Shown: one piece after another, positions 44,129-53,338 of the stretch
Numbering within the stretch: position 1 is the stretch's first letter
How the letters are laid out: every line of letters begins with the position of its first letter
Source of the DNA: an uncultured Lachnoclostridium sp.
GTDB taxonomy: Bacteria; Bacillota; Clostridia; Lachnospirales; Lachnospiraceae
Direction: 5' to 3'
Length of the DNA: 64,000 bases
Assembly (NCBI GenBank): GCA_948330435.1
Contig: CAOJBY010000004.1
Span: 1-64,000 of the forward strand
The notes under the pieces: model-generated
Told to the model about the DNA's origin: nothing
The model's database searches: none
What the model saw: the letters and a program-made list of their open reading frames with translations, nothing else
Made by a program: the position numbers and the translations under genes

Positions 44129-44533
44129 TTACTGCTGATAATATCTTCCAACACTCTCTTTGAATCTTTCAAACAGCGGATAATACTCCTCTATAATATC
44201 CTGAAACTTTTCCGCCGCAAAGGTTCCGTCGTAATCATGGGCCAGTTGATTTCTGACCCGAAGCATCTGCATCCACTGATCACTGTCAATCATCCCGTTT
44301 GCAAAAGCCTGACGCAGGGTTTCCCGTGGGGAACCAAGGGCAAAATCAAGAACTCCAAGTTCTTTTACCAGTATATCTTTCATTACCTTCCACGAAATAT
44401 CAAATGTAAGGCTAAAGTTTAAAACGGTTCCTTCAAGCACAAAGTCTGCCCTGGGATCTGCCACCAGACTTTTTTCCAGATTCTTCAGACTTAGGCAAAA
44501 TGTATGATAGCGATTAATATATTTGTTTTCCAT
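44129..44533 (-). CDS. HEPN-domain nucleotidyltransferase substrate-binding protein
   Basis: A 134-residue helical protein of the HI0074 family. The conserved RNQLAHDYD near residue 100 is the Rx4-6H motif of HEPN RNase-type domains, and LGSPRETLRQAF is a family segment. With the MNT protein encoded just upstream (20-bp overlap) it forms a HEPN-MNT module; in studied cases the MNT protein AMPylates and silences the HEPN toxin. Confidence 0.9.
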   Translation of the reverse strand: MENKYINRYHTFCLSLKNLEKSLVADPRADFVLEGTVLNFSLTFDISWKVMKDILVKELGVLDFALGSPRETLRQAFANGMIDSDQWMQMLRVRNQLAHDYDGTFAAEKFQDIIEEYYPLFERFKESVGRYYQQ

Positions 44534-44798
44534 ATTTTTTTATATCCTCCAACAAAAACGGATTGTGAATATTGTCATAATCAAAAATATCGATCTTTCG
44601 AAGCGTATCAATTTCCGAAATTTCTTCTTCCAGGCTCAAGATATCCTTACATCCATAAACGACAAAATCTAAATCACTTCTGGGGGTTGCCGTTCCTGTG
44701 GCAAAAGAGCCAAATAGTACCAACCGTTTTACACCATTGGCTTTGCATATTGCGGAAACCTTATCAATCAATTCCGAGATCGCCATCACGTCCATCAT
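44514..44798 (-). CDS. Minimal nucleotidyltransferase (MNT) antitoxin-like
   Basis: A 94-residue protein with the complete nucleotidyltransferase signature LFGSFATGTATPRSDLDFVV (GSx(10)DxD) and a later KIDIFDYDN. It overlaps the HEPN gene by 20 bp. AGGGGG lies 7 nt before the first ATG. Unlike the fragment at 35164 it is intact. Confidence 0.9.
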   Translation of the reverse strand: MMDVMAISELIDKVSAICKANGVKRLVLFGSFATGTATPRSDLDFVVYGCKDILSLEEEISEIDTLRKIDIFDYDNIHNPFLLEDIKKYGKQIY

Positions 44799-44921
44799 GG
44801 AATACCCCCTGTCTTAAATCCCAAGTCCTGTGATTTTTATAAAATACGCTCCGTATGTTCCATGATATCATTTCAGGACTTTTTCGGCAAGATAATAAAA
44901 TGTAATCTAATTGACAAACAA

Positions 44922-44968
44922 TACCCTCAACGAACAAGAAGCTCTTCGCCCCTTGTCCGCTGAGGGTA
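44922..44968 (-). terminator. Terminator of the ammonium transporter gene
   Basis: Arms TACCCTCA and TGAGGGTA enclose an inner ACAAG/CTTGT pairing; on the minus strand TTGTTTGT follows. Confidence 0.6.
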
Positions 44969-44998
44969 ACATGCCTTTTACTATCATATCTGATTTGT

Positions 44999-46744
44999 CT
45001 ACTCTACATCCTGCAATGCATCCATGTCCTCTTCGCCGGTGCGGACCTTTACGACACGGTCTACGTTGTAAACGAAGATCTTTCCATCGCCGATATGTCC
45101 TGTGTAGAGAACTTTCTTTGCCGTTTCGATAACGGTATTTACCGGAATGTTTCCTACGATTACTTCTACTTTTACTTTCGGGAGCAGGGTGGCATCCATC
45201 TCCACACCTCTGTAGCGTTCTCCGGCTCCCTTTTGAACACCGCAGCCCATGACCTGGGTAACGGTCATTCCGGTTACACCGATGTCGTTCATGGCTTTCT
45301 TCAGCTTGTCATAGCGGGACAGTTTGGCAATGATGGATACTTTGTAGATACCGGAAGCAGAAACGGGGGCTTCCACTACTTTTACCGCAGCATTTCTCTG
45401 AGCGTTGGAGGCGGCATCGTAATCCTCTACACCAAGGTTGGTGTTCTCGTTTACTTCCATGGTCATGGTATTGGCGATGTCCATGATGCTGAAGCCTGCA
45501 TATGCGGAGGGAAGACCATGCTCGGTGGAATCCAGGCCTACGATCTCTTCTTCCTCGGATACACGAAGTCCAATGGTTGCTTTTATAATTAAGAATGCAA
45601 TGGTTATGGTTACGGCTGTCCAGGCTGCTACTGCGGCAAAGCCTATAAGCTGGATTCCCAGAAGCCCAAATCCGCCACCGTAGAATAAACCGGTCATGCT
45701 GTCATTGCCCGGTGCGGAGGTGGTTGCAAAAAAACCTACCGCTATGGTTCCCCAGATACCGTTTAGACAATGTACGGCTACGGCACCTACCGGATCGTCC
45801 ACCCGAAGTACGTGATCCAAAAGCCAAACGCCGAATACGACCAGAACACCAGATACTGCACCAATCACCAGGGCTCCCGCCACATCCGTCACATCACAGG
45901 GGGCGGTAATGGCTACCAAGCCTGCCAGGGATGCATTCAGACACATGGATACGTCTGGTTTTCCATATTTGATCCAGGTGAATATCATGCAGACTACAGT
46001 GGCAATGGCCGGGGCGATGGTTGTGGTTACAAAGATAGAGCCTAACTGCTCTACGCTTGTTGCGGCTGCACCGTTGAAACCGTACCAGCCGAGCCACAGG
46101 ATAAATACACCCAGGCAGCCGATGGGGAGATTATGTCCCGGAAATGCATTGACTTTCGTGACCTTGCCGTCTTTATTCGTTGTGAATTTTCCGATACGTG
46201 GTCCCAGAAGCTTCGCACCGATGAGGGCGGAGATTCCGCCTACCATGTGGATGGCACAGGAGCCGGCAAAATCATGAAAGCCTATCTGGGAGAGCCAGCC
46301 GCCGCCCCAGATCCAGTGTGCCTCAATGGGATAAATCAGGGCGGAGATCACTGCTGAATAGATACAGTAGGATAAAAACTTTGTTCTCTCTGCCATTGCT
46401 CCGGAGACGATGGTTGCCGTGGTGGCACAGAATACCAGGTTGAATACGAAGTTGGACCAGTCAAAGCTTTCATAACTGGTGAATATGTCGAAACCCGGCT
46501 TTCCAATCAGTCCCATCATGTCCTCGCCCAATAGCAGACTGAAGCCTATCAAGATAAACACTACCGTTCCTATACAAAAGTCCATCAGGTTCTTCATTAA
46601 AATATTTCCTGCATTCTTTGCCCGGGTAAATCCCGTCTCTACCATGGCAAAGCCTGCCTGCATCCAAAATACCAGGGCTGCACCTATCAAAAACCAGACA
46701 CCGAAAATCTGACCGTTTACAGCACTCATTAATTCTTCTGTCAT
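44999..46744 (-). CDS. Ammonium transporter fused to a PII (GlnB) domain
   Basis: A 581-residue fusion. Residues 1 to about 410 are an Amt channel with 11 membrane helices (FWMQAGFAMVETGFTRAKN, DFAGSCAIHMVGG, AVHCLNGIWGTIAVG). Residues about 465-575 are a PII domain (VSIIAKLSRYDKLKKAMNDIG, GVTGMTVTQVMGCG, GDGKIFVYNVDRVVKVRTGE). Normally PII is a separate trimer that plugs the channel. At the T-loop position of the uridylylated Tyr51 there is Met (RYRGVEMDA), so regulation should be by ATP/2-oxoglutarate rather than uridylylation. GAGGAGG precedes the ATG. Confidence 0.93.
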   Translation of the reverse strand: MTEELMSAVNGQIFGVWFLIGAALVFWMQAGFAMVETGFTRAKNAGNILMKNLMDFCIGTVVFILIGFSLLLGEDMMGLIGKPGFDIFTSYESFDWSNFVFNLVFCATTATIVSGAMAERTKFLSYCIYSAVISALIYPIEAHWIWGGGWLSQIGFHDFAGSCAIHMVGGISALIGAKLLGPRIGKFTTNKDGKVTKVNAFPGHNLPIGCLGVFILWLGWYGFNGAAATSVEQLGSIFVTTTIAPAIATVVCMIFTWIKYGKPDVSMCLNASLAGLVAITAPCDVTDVAGALVIGAVSGVLVVFGVWLLDHVLRVDDPVGAVAVHCLNGIWGTIAVGFFATTSAPGNDSMTGLFYGGGFGLLGIQLIGFAAVAAWTAVTITIAFLIIKATIGLRVSEEEEIVGLDSTEHGLPSAYAGFSIMDIANTMTMEVNENTNLGVEDYDAASNAQRNAAVKVVEAPVSASGIYKVSIIAKLSRYDKLKKAMNDIGVTGMTVTQVMGCGVQKGAGERYRGVEMDATLLPKVKVEVIVGNIPVNTVIETAKKVLYTGHIGDGKIFVYNVDRVVKVRTGEEDMDALQDVE

Positions 46745-46857
46745 AACATTACCTCCTCATTATCCTGGTTTATGGCATTCCAAAAGAGATTACCGTTTGC
46801 AAACCAGCTTCTTTCCTGTAAAAGAGTTTCTATACAGGCGGCCGCCCTGTAAATATA

Positions 46858-46905
46858 AAAAAGGAGATCTCCATGAACGCTTTTGGTTCATGAAAATCTC
46901 CTTTG
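46858..46905 (-). terminator. Promoter-proximal terminator in the amt leader
   Basis: AAAGGAGAT and ATCTCCTTT arms with a nested ATGAAC/GTTCAT hairpin, followed on the minus strand by TTTTTT. It begins within about 10 nt of the predicted transcription start and lies about 115 nt before the amt gene, so it must be overcome for expression: a likely attenuator. Confidence 0.75.
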
Positions 46906-46916
46906 ATATGCCCCTT

Positions 46917-46944
46917 ATTATACCCCTCCCATTTCAAAAGTCAA
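46917..46944 (-). promoter_or_regulatory. Promoter of the amt-PII gene
   Basis: Minus strand: TTGACT (46939-46944), 16-bp spacer, TATAAT (46917-46922). The remainder of 46945-47245 is AT-rich with no supported gene. Confidence 0.75.
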
Positions 46945-47249
46945 TGGTGGGATGTTCTAAATTATTCTTGTTAAATAATTTATATTTCTGGAAATTTTCA
47001 CAAAATTCATCCTTTTTATGTATTTATATCAACTTAAACACACAAAATCCCTACAATAGCCCCAAATAAATCCAAACATATCCTCGTTCATATTTTATTC
47101 ACATATCTTTTAAAAATCGTTAAATTGATTAACATAATCCATTCATTTCTGTTCCATATAATAAGACCATAAGATAAAGCAAGACAAAAAACAACATGAC
47201 AGCCCCTAGTAAGCAATTACTATTTTTTGAATAAACTTTTTCATAATAA

Positions 47250-47276
47250 ATGCCAGGTGGACCAGCCACCTGGCAT
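47250..47276 (-). terminator. Terminator after the GT-C-like gene
   Basis: Perfect 11-bp stem ATGCCAGGTGG/CCACCTGGCAT with a 5-nt loop, followed on the minus strand by TTTATT. It lies 10 bp beyond the stop codon. Confidence 0.8.
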
Positions 47277-47285
47277 CCTCCCATG

Positions 47286-48746
47286 TTAGGGGCTTTTTTC
47301 TCCAAACAATTCCTCCATGGTATACACCCGCACCTCGACCTTATCCTCCACATCACGGTAAGCCGGCCACATAATTCTCACGGTACAATATCCCAACACG
47401 ACAACCATCCAAAGACAGACGAGCCATCCCGAGACCTTTATCACCTGCATCCCCCTGTTTCTCCATCTGGTCAGGAGTCGCTGACCCCAATACCCGATTC
47501 CACGAGTCACATAATACATAAACGGTACCAGCATGGGCATACTGTAACGTCCCTGGGGCTGATAATCATTGGTATAGGAATACCAGATATTCATAATATT
47601 CGGAAGCAAAACAGCTGCCATAAGCCCCAAATGAAGCATCATCTGTGACACGTCCACGCTTCCTCTTCGCTCCTGTGCGTCTTCCCTGTTTTTTCCTCCG
47701 TGTCTCCTGCCAATCCCCTGGATACATTCCCTTAAAACACCCGTCCCCCCTGCCAGAAACAGCAGTCCGTATCCCACAAAAATCCAGGCTCTGTGTGCCT
47801 TAGTAAGAGGAGCCAAAATTCCCACAAAGCTCTTAAATACCAAAATACCCCAATCCGAACGAAACAGCATATCCGCCATGGAGATTCCCATATTCATGCC
47901 GTTTCGTCTTCCGGTGGGCTTAAACATGTCCAACGCATACTGCTGTGCACATTCCTCCTGGGTCTTAAGCCCCAAAAAATCCCCGTCATACAGCATGTAA
48001 TTGCGTACAAACCACCAGCCTGCCAGAATCAGCACAAGCCCCAAGATCAGCAGACCTTTCCTCCCAAATTCACCCATACACCGTTCTCCCTTTCTGACAC
48101 GCTCCAAAAAGCATCCCACAAAAATCAAAACGGCTGTCAGCAGGAATCCATATGCATTGTAATAGGAAAGCATGCAAATCGAAAGGCTCACGCCCAGCCA
48201 GATACAGGTCCGTACTGAAAAGGTGTCTCTCATACCCTTTAAAAGATAATAAAGAATCATGGCCGAAGCCATCAGAGCCATGGAATCGCAGTTCAGATAG
48301 GTGAACAAAAAGCTGGACTGGGGCAGGCAGACATTCAGAAGAAGAAAGATCCACCGCAGGCTTTTTCTCTCAAACAGCATGTCCCCCAGTGCCCACACAT
48401 ACCGGAAAAAGACAGCACCGCTGAGCACGCTGACCAACCGCCCGGCAAACAACAGTGCAAATTTATCTTTGGTAAAAGTCATCGTAATTCGTATAAAGAG
48501 TGCTTCCAGCATCTGCGGCAGGATTGGACGGAATGCGTAGGTAAACCCCCAGGTATAATCCATAATTTCTTTCTGATTCCCTGTGGGCAGCTTCCCATAA
48601 TCCAGTATAAACTGTGCTATCTGTAGACGCATATTTTCGTCCGGTCCCTCGTTTAAGGGCAGAATGAACGCCCACAAAAGCCATATGCCCAGTACAAAAA
48701 CAAAAAAGAGCACTGCCATGCATCTTTCTTTTGTAAGCCCTTTCAC
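47286..48746 (-). CDS. Polytopic GT-C-like membrane glycosyltransferase (DUF2142-like)
   Basis: A protein of about 486 residues with 10-12 hydrophobic helices. After the first helix comes LPLNEGPDENMR, whose acidic pair is where GT-C enzymes bind metal or lipid-linked sugar. It probably transfers a sugar from a lipid carrier outside the membrane; acceptor unknown. The GGAGG site is 9 nt before a GTG at 48746, but only 3 nt from an ATG at 48752, so the GTG is preferred. A second GT-C-like gene lies at the right edge (62850). Confidence 0.75.
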   Translation of the reverse strand: MKGLTKERCMAVLFFVFVLGIWLLWAFILPLNEGPDENMRLQIAQFILDYGKLPTGNQKEIMDYTWGFTYAFRPILPQMLEALFIRITMTFTKDKFALLFAGRLVSVLSGAVFFRYVWALGDMLFERKSLRWIFLLLNVCLPQSSFLFTYLNCDSMALMASAMILYYLLKGMRDTFSVRTCIWLGVSLSICMLSYYNAYGFLLTAVLIFVGCFLERVRKGERCMGEFGRKGLLILGLVLILAGWWFVRNYMLYDGDFLGLKTQEECAQQYALDMFKPTGRRNGMNMGISMADMLFRSDWGILVFKSFVGILAPLTKAHRAWIFVGYGLLFLAGGTGVLRECIQGIGRRHGGKNREDAQERRGSVDVSQMMLHLGLMAAVLLPNIMNIWYSYTNDYQPQGRYSMPMLVPFMYYVTRGIGYWGQRLLTRWRNRGMQVIKVSGWLVCLWMVVVLGYCTVRIMWPAYRDVEDKVEVRVYTMEELFGEKSP

Positions 48747-48884
48747 GCACATCAACCTCCAAAGAATTAAGATGCTGCGATTATAACAATTTCAGGAAAA
48801 AATCACAAGACAGCTTTTCTTCAGAAATTCTTTCGGTTTTTGACAAAATTTTTCATAAAATCTTAAGATTTTATCATCGACCTT

Positions 48885-49039
48885 GTTCGGCCATGCCAAA
48901 GGGCACGGCCGGAACTCAGTCGAGTATAAAAGGGAGAGATAAGGGCCTATGGCCCTCAACAAAAGATAATAAAAAGACGTTACCACGGGAATTGGTAACG
49001 CCTTTGTCATCATTCGTATATTATGTATTATCTTTTGTT
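48885..49039. repeat. Cluster of hairpins with glcK terminator
   Basis: Four dyads in 155 bp: a 13-bp stem at 48885-48915, AGGGCC/GGCCCT at 48942-48956, CGTTACC/GGTAACG at 48978-49000 followed on the minus strand by GTCTTTTT (terminator of the glucokinase transcript), and 14-bp outer arms AACAAAAGATAATA and its complement (48958-48971, 49026-49039). No gene is seen in 48747-49133. Confidence 0.55.
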
Positions 49040-49133
49040 TCTCTTATTCTAGTACAGCACCCCCAAAAAGTCAATGCTTTCCGGCTACAAAAAATTTGTC
49101 ACTTTTTGGAAGTTTCTTGGTTACTTTTCACGC

Positions 49134-50069
49134 TTAATCCAGAACCAGCTTTGCACAGCCGTAGATTCCTGCATCATTTCCCAATTGAGCCAGTGCAAAC
49201 TCTGTATCCCTGGATGACTTATAGACATAAGGTCTATAATATTTGCGGACATAGTCCAGAAGAATCTCTCCGGCTTTGGATACCCCTCCGCCGATTACGA
49301 TTACCTCCGGATCCAATACTCCGGCCATAATAGAGATAGCTGTTCCCAAGTACTTTCCAAATCGTTCCACCACTCTCTCTGCCAGGGTATCCCCCGCTTT
49401 CAAAGCATCAAAAACAGCCTTTGCCGTTACCTCTCCCTCTCTTAAAAGGGACGGTTCATCACTTTTTGCCAGCTCTTCCCGGCCCAGACGTGCGATTCCC
49501 GTAGCAGAAGCAAACTGCTCCAGGCAGCCCTGATTACCGCAGCCGCAATGCTCTTCTATGTTATCCTCCACATGAATATGGCCAACCTCGCCGCCTGCCC
49601 CATGTGCTCCGGTTAAGATTTTCCCATTGATAATGATACCTCCGCCTACGCCAGTTCCCAGGGTCAGAAGCAAAACATCCTTGTGTCCTTTTGCTCCTCC
49701 CATCCACATCTCACCAAGAGCTGCTACATTGGCATCATTTCCCGCCTTACAGGGAAGTCCGGTCCTCTCGGAAAGTTCTCTTGTTACCTCCTTATAGCCC
49801 CAGCCTAAGTTAGCCGTATGGGGAACGATGCCGTCAATGGATACAGGACCCGGAACTCCTACGCCGATTCCGGCTATTTCCTCAAGGTTAAGCTTTCTCT
49901 CCTCAATCTTCGTCAAAATAGCTGCCGCTATATCCGGAAGAATCGCCGTGCCCTCATTCTCCGTATAAGTCTTGATCTCCCATTTATCCAACACATTCCC
50001 CTCTGTATCAAATAAGCCAAGCTTTACGGTTGTTCCTCCAATATCTGCTCCAAAACAATACTTTTTCAT
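49134..50069 (-). CDS. glcK: ROK-family glucokinase
   Basis: A 311-residue ROK kinase. N-terminal phosphate loop GADIGGTTVKLG, sugar-binding GNDANVAALGE, HIHVEDN and the Zn-binding CGCGNQGCLEQFAS are all present. It phosphorylates glucose. The gene follows hprK by 17 bp on the same strand, a common Lachnospiraceae arrangement. Confidence 0.95.
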   Translation of the reverse strand: MKKYCFGADIGGTTVKLGLFDTEGNVLDKWEIKTYTENEGTAILPDIAAAILTKIEERKLNLEEIAGIGVGVPGPVSIDGIVPHTANLGWGYKEVTRELSERTGLPCKAGNDANVAALGEMWMGGAKGHKDVLLLTLGTGVGGGIIINGKILTGAHGAGGEVGHIHVEDNIEEHCGCGNQGCLEQFASATGIARLGREELAKSDEPSLLREGEVTAKAVFDALKAGDTLAERVVERFGKYLGTAISIMAGVLDPEVIVIGGGVSKAGEILLDYVRKYYRPYVYKSSRDTEFALAQLGNDAGIYGCAKLVLD

Positions 50070-50086
50070 TTACCCCTCCCCCAAAC

Positions 50087-51022
50087 TTAACTTTTTCTTG
50101 CAATATTAGCCTGCACCCGGCGATATAATTCTTCCGCCGCATTATAGCCCATCTTTTTCTGCCTGTGGTTTACTGCCGCAGACTCCACGATAATGGCCAG
50201 ATTACGCCCCGGACGAATGGGAAGGGAGTGGCAGACTACTTTATTTCCCAGGAACTCTGTATATTCCTCCTGTAAGCCCATACGGTCATACTGTTTATCC
50301 TTATCCCACTCTTCCAACTTAATCACCATATCAATCGTCTGGGTTTCCTTTACACTCTCTACACCGAACAGGGTCTTTACATCCACGATGCCAATGCCTC
50401 TCAGTTCAATAAAGTGCTTGGTTATCTCTGGTGAACGACCCACTAGGGAGTCATCACTGACCTTATGGATCTCCACCACGTCATCTGTCACCAACCGGTG
50501 TCCCCGCTTAATCAGCTCCAGAGCCGTCTCGCTCTTTCCAATGCCGCTCTCTCCCATAATCAGTACACCTTCGCCATACACATCCACCAGTACGCCATGA
50601 ATGGAAATGCGGGGAGCCAGTTCCACGTTCATCCAGCGAATCACCTCTGCCATAAAATTGGAGGTCATCACAGGAGTGCTTAAGATAGGTACCTGATACT
50701 TATGGGCCAGTTCCAATGCTTCCTCCTCTGGCTCCGTCTGGGAAGTATAAACCACGCAGGGGATGTTGCTGGAAAAGAAACGTTCATAAATAGGAGCCTT
50801 TTCCTCCTTGCTTTTGCTTTGGAGATAGGTATATTCCACATATCCTACAATCTGCACTCTTTCCGATGAAAAGTGATCAAAATACCCTGTCAGCTGCAGG
50901 GCCGGTCGATTCACCTCCGGAGTAACCAGCTTCATTCCAGTCATATCAATATCCGGAGTTTCATTCTTGAGATTGAGTTTTTCTACCATCTTTGTCAGAT
51001 CAATACTTTGTACAACCGCCAT
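50087..51022 (-). CDS. hprK: HPr kinase/phosphorylase
   Basis: A 311-residue enzyme that phosphorylates Ser46 of HPr for carbon catabolite control. The Walker A loop is GESGIGKSE in the C-terminal domain, followed by LVTDDVVEI and the HprK signature ELRGIGIVDV. The N-terminal domain (1-130) is typical. In related genomes uvrC usually lies immediately upstream; here a four-kilobase island intervenes. Confidence 0.96.
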   Translation of the reverse strand: MAVVQSIDLTKMVEKLNLKNETPDIDMTGMKLVTPEVNRPALQLTGYFDHFSSERVQIVGYVEYTYLQSKSKEEKAPIYERFFSSNIPCVVYTSQTEPEEEALELAHKYQVPILSTPVMTSNFMAEVIRWMNVELAPRISIHGVLVDVYGEGVLIMGESGIGKSETALELIKRGHRLVTDDVVEIHKVSDDSLVGRSPEITKHFIELRGIGIVDVKTLFGVESVKETQTIDMVIKLEEWDKDKQYDRMGLQEEYTEFLGNKVVCHSLPIRPGRNLAIIVESAAVNHRQKKMGYNAAEELYRRVQANIARKS

Positions 51023-51149
51023 AGTTTTTCCCTTTCTTATTTCTGGTTCCGTTCCTGTACTTTTTACCCTCCCGGGTGTTTAAACTGGTTTTATTTTATC
51101 ACAGGATATGGGGAGCTTGCAATAAGGAAGTGGAAAGTACATGTGAAAA

Positions 51150-51170
51150 CGGAGCCCTTTAGGGACTCCG
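51150..51170 (-). terminator. Terminator of the BlaR1 island transcript
   Basis: CGGAGTCCCT/AGGGCTCCG stem followed by TTTT on the minus strand, 30 bp after the lipoprotein stop. Confidence 0.65.
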
Positions 51171-51199
51171 CTGCAACATAAAACATAAGCCTGTATTCT

Positions 51200-52015
51200 T
51201 CATTCCAGTTCTAAAGCAAGATCATAAAAAAGTTCTCCGCCTTTCGAATCCCGATCTTTCATCCGAAGCACGAGCGTTTCCTGAGGAATTCCGTTTTCAA
51301 ATGCAAACAGCAGATCCATTTCCTCCATCTCCTCTTCATAGGCAGATCTCACGGGCGAAATTTTTTCTTCGGTGTCTATGTCAAACAGAAAAAGTGGTTT
51401 TTCCCAATTTTCGTTGTTCACTCCGGACAGTCTCAATAATAACGCATTTGGATAAATCTTTGCATTCTCAAGCACGATCTGGGTACCGTCCAGTTTCTGC
51501 CCTATTGATATTTCTTTTGGGTTCATCTTGGGACAGGGAAGCTCATATTCCAGTCCGTCCAAAATCACATGGAGCGTTTTCGCTCCCCCCCGATTCCAGA
51601 AGTTGAGCGTAACCGTATCCGCCAGATTTTCCTCCCCGTCAAATGCATAACCAATTTCCCAGATATCCTCTTCTGGTTCTACTGCCACATGATCAGGCCC
51701 TACCGTCTTCTGATCGGCTATCTCCGTGTTTCCTTCAAACAAAAGCGTCTTTCCTGTTCCGCCTTCTATCTTTTGAAAGCTCATACTGTAAAATGGTGCA
51801 CAATCCACAAGTTCTGTCAGCTTTAAGTGTGTTTCCTCCGCAATCTCTTCTTCGACCTCTTGTTCCACCTCTTCCACAACCTCATTCTTCTGGGGGTTCT
51901 CAACCTCAGAATTGCTTTCTTCAATCTCATCTGCCTGATCCGGTAAGGTGTTGGGATTCGCACAACCTTCTGAAGCCAGGGCCACTAATAATAAAATCAA
52001 ATATATTTTTTTCAT
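51200..52015 (-). CDS. Lipoprotein of unknown function
   Basis: A 271-residue lipoprotein: short signal peptide with lipobox LASEGC, then a strongly acidic Glu-rich linker (about 28-70) and a beta-rich domain (about 75-270) without recognisable family. Start at 52015 (MKKIYLILL) has GGAG 6 nt upstream. It is the last gene of an operon with two secreted paralogs, and is likely anchored outside the membrane with them. Confidence 0.75.
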   Translation of the reverse strand: MKKIYLILLLVALASEGCANPNTLPDQADEIEESNSEVENPQKNEVVEEVEQEVEEEIAEETHLKLTELVDCAPFYSMSFQKIEGGTGKTLLFEGNTEIADQKTVGPDHVAVEPEEDIWEIGYAFDGEENLADTVTLNFWNRGGAKTLHVILDGLEYELPCPKMNPKEISIGQKLDGTQIVLENAKIYPNALLLRLSGVNNENWEKPLFLFDIDTEEKISPVRSAYEEEMEEMDLLFAFENGIPQETLVLRMKDRDSKGGELFYDLALELE

Positions 52016-52028
52016 GTATTTCTCCATT

Positions 52029-52553
52029 TTAATAAGTATCAACGGCTCCCGTCACCGAAACAGCTCCACCTGTCTTTTTTGTGTTGACTCCAAAATAAAA
52101 CTTCCCGGAATCCGGCCATCCACTCATGTTTCGGCTGCGAAACGTTACGGACGTGCTGGTTATCTTATAGTTATAATCTTTTCCATCAGCAAAATTATAG
52201 AAAGTCATATAATAATTTGTATTGGTGCTATTAGCTGTCAGCACAAAAGTCCCATCATAATCCTGTGTGATAAAAACATATTTTGACCACATGATATTAT
52301 TGTTGGAATATGCAGAGTAAGCATATGCCCCTTTTGCATCCAGGTCATAAGTCGCTGTCGGTCTGGAGGTTGTCCGTGCCGTTTCTGTCACCTCCGTAAC
52401 TTCAACCAGACTTGGATCGTTCAGATCAAATAAATCTATAACCTGTACTTCGTCTCCATCCGGAAGCTCTGCCGCCATAGCCGTCGTCTTCATCCCAAAT
52501 GCAAAAACTGCGGCCAGGAAAAAACCAATACCTCTTCGAATCTTTTTATTCAT
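52029..52553 (-). CDS. Secreted protein, paralog 2 of the island
   Basis: A 174-residue exported protein with an N-terminal signal peptide ending near AMAAE. The mature part has LFDLNDPSLVEVTEV, a TTSRPT segment, AYSAYSNNNIMWSKY and a C-terminal KFYFGVNTKKTGGAVSVTG, all shared with the neighbouring paralog (52599-53126). Beta-rich; no Cys or catalytic motif. The C-terminal block also resembles the end of the BlaR1-like sensor. Confidence 0.8.
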   Translation of the reverse strand: MNKKIRRGIGFFLAAVFAFGMKTTAMAAELPDGDEVQVIDLFDLNDPSLVEVTEVTETARTTSRPTATYDLDAKGAYAYSAYSNNNIMWSKYVFITQDYDGTFVLTANSTNTNYYMTFYNFADGKDYNYKITSTSVTFRSRNMSGWPDSGKFYFGVNTKKTGGAVSVTGAVDTY

Positions 52554-52598
52554 AATCTTTCTCCTTTAAAATCTATTTCTAATCAACCGGACTTCAAG

Positions 52599-53126
52599 CT
52601 AACCCAAACGTACAACCCCGTTTACTGAAACAGCCGATTTTGTTTTTGTAGTATCAATACCAAAATAAATCCAATCCGGATTTCCCCATCCATCAAAATT
52701 CCAGGTATTACAGGTAACATTTTTGGAATGGATCTCATAGACATAATCCCTTTTATCATCACAATTATAAACGATTAGTTGGTAATTGATACTGTTACTG
52801 TTCGCCGTAATCTTAAAACACCCCAAATTCCCCGGATCAAAAAACCTGTATTTTGACCACATGATATTATTATTAGAATATGCAGAATAGGTATAATCTC
52901 CGTCCACATCCATATTCCAGAGTTTAGTAGGTCTGGAGGTTGTCCTTTCCCTTTCGGTCACATCTACAATTGCAACCAGACTCGGATCATTCGGGTCAAA
53001 CAAATTGATTACGACCTCATCTTCCTGGTCATCTTCGGATTCGGCCGCCAATACTGTGGTCTTCATCCCAAAGGACAACATAACCGCCAATAACAGTGCA
53101 ATACTTTTCTTCCATTTTCTTAACAT
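52599..53126 (-). CDS. Secreted protein, paralog 1 of the island
   Basis: A 175-residue exported protein with signal peptide (LSFGMKTTVLAAE). The mature part shows LFDPNDPSLVAIVDV, TTSRPT, YSAYSNNNIMWSKYRF and WIYFGIDTTKTKSAVSVNG, about half identical to the following gene. Start at 53126 follows AAAGGTG. It is driven by a perfect consensus promoter at 53228-53256 with a candidate operator at 53199-53214. Confidence 0.8.
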   Translation of the reverse strand: MLRKWKKSIALLLAVMLSFGMKTTVLAAESEDDQEDEVVINLFDPNDPSLVAIVDVTERERTTSRPTKLWNMDVDGDYTYSAYSNNNIMWSKYRFFDPGNLGCFKITANSNSINYQLIVYNCDDKRDYVYEIHSKNVTCNTWNFDGWGNPDWIYFGIDTTKTKSAVSVNGVVRLG

Positions 53127-53198
53127 AAAACACCTTTCTTTCCGGGCTTGAAGGCCCAAAGACCCTAACACGAATGAAACAATATGTAACACTTATTT

Positions 53199-53214
53199 AA
53201 ACACGGCCATGTTT
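53199..53214. promoter_or_regulatory. Candidate operator of the secreted-protein promoter
   Basis: AAACA-N6-TGTTT dyad centred about 14 bp downstream of the predicted start, in a position suited to repression. The ACA...TGT core is of the kind BlaI/MecI proteins bind, but assignment is inferred. Confidence 0.45.
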
Positions 53215-53227
53215 TAAATATAATTAT

Positions 53228-53256
53228 ATTATATATAATAAATATAATTATGTCAA
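53228..53256 (-). promoter_or_regulatory. Consensus promoter of the secreted-protein operon
   Basis: Minus strand: TTGACA (53251-53256), 17-bp spacer, TATAAT (53228-53233): perfect hexamers and spacing. Confidence 0.85.
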
Positions 53257-53338
53257 TATCCAAGCTGCTATATTTTTGACACTTTTAATATTTGTACATC
53301 AGCAAAAGATTGCATGGTAAAAATTATGATGTAAGTTA

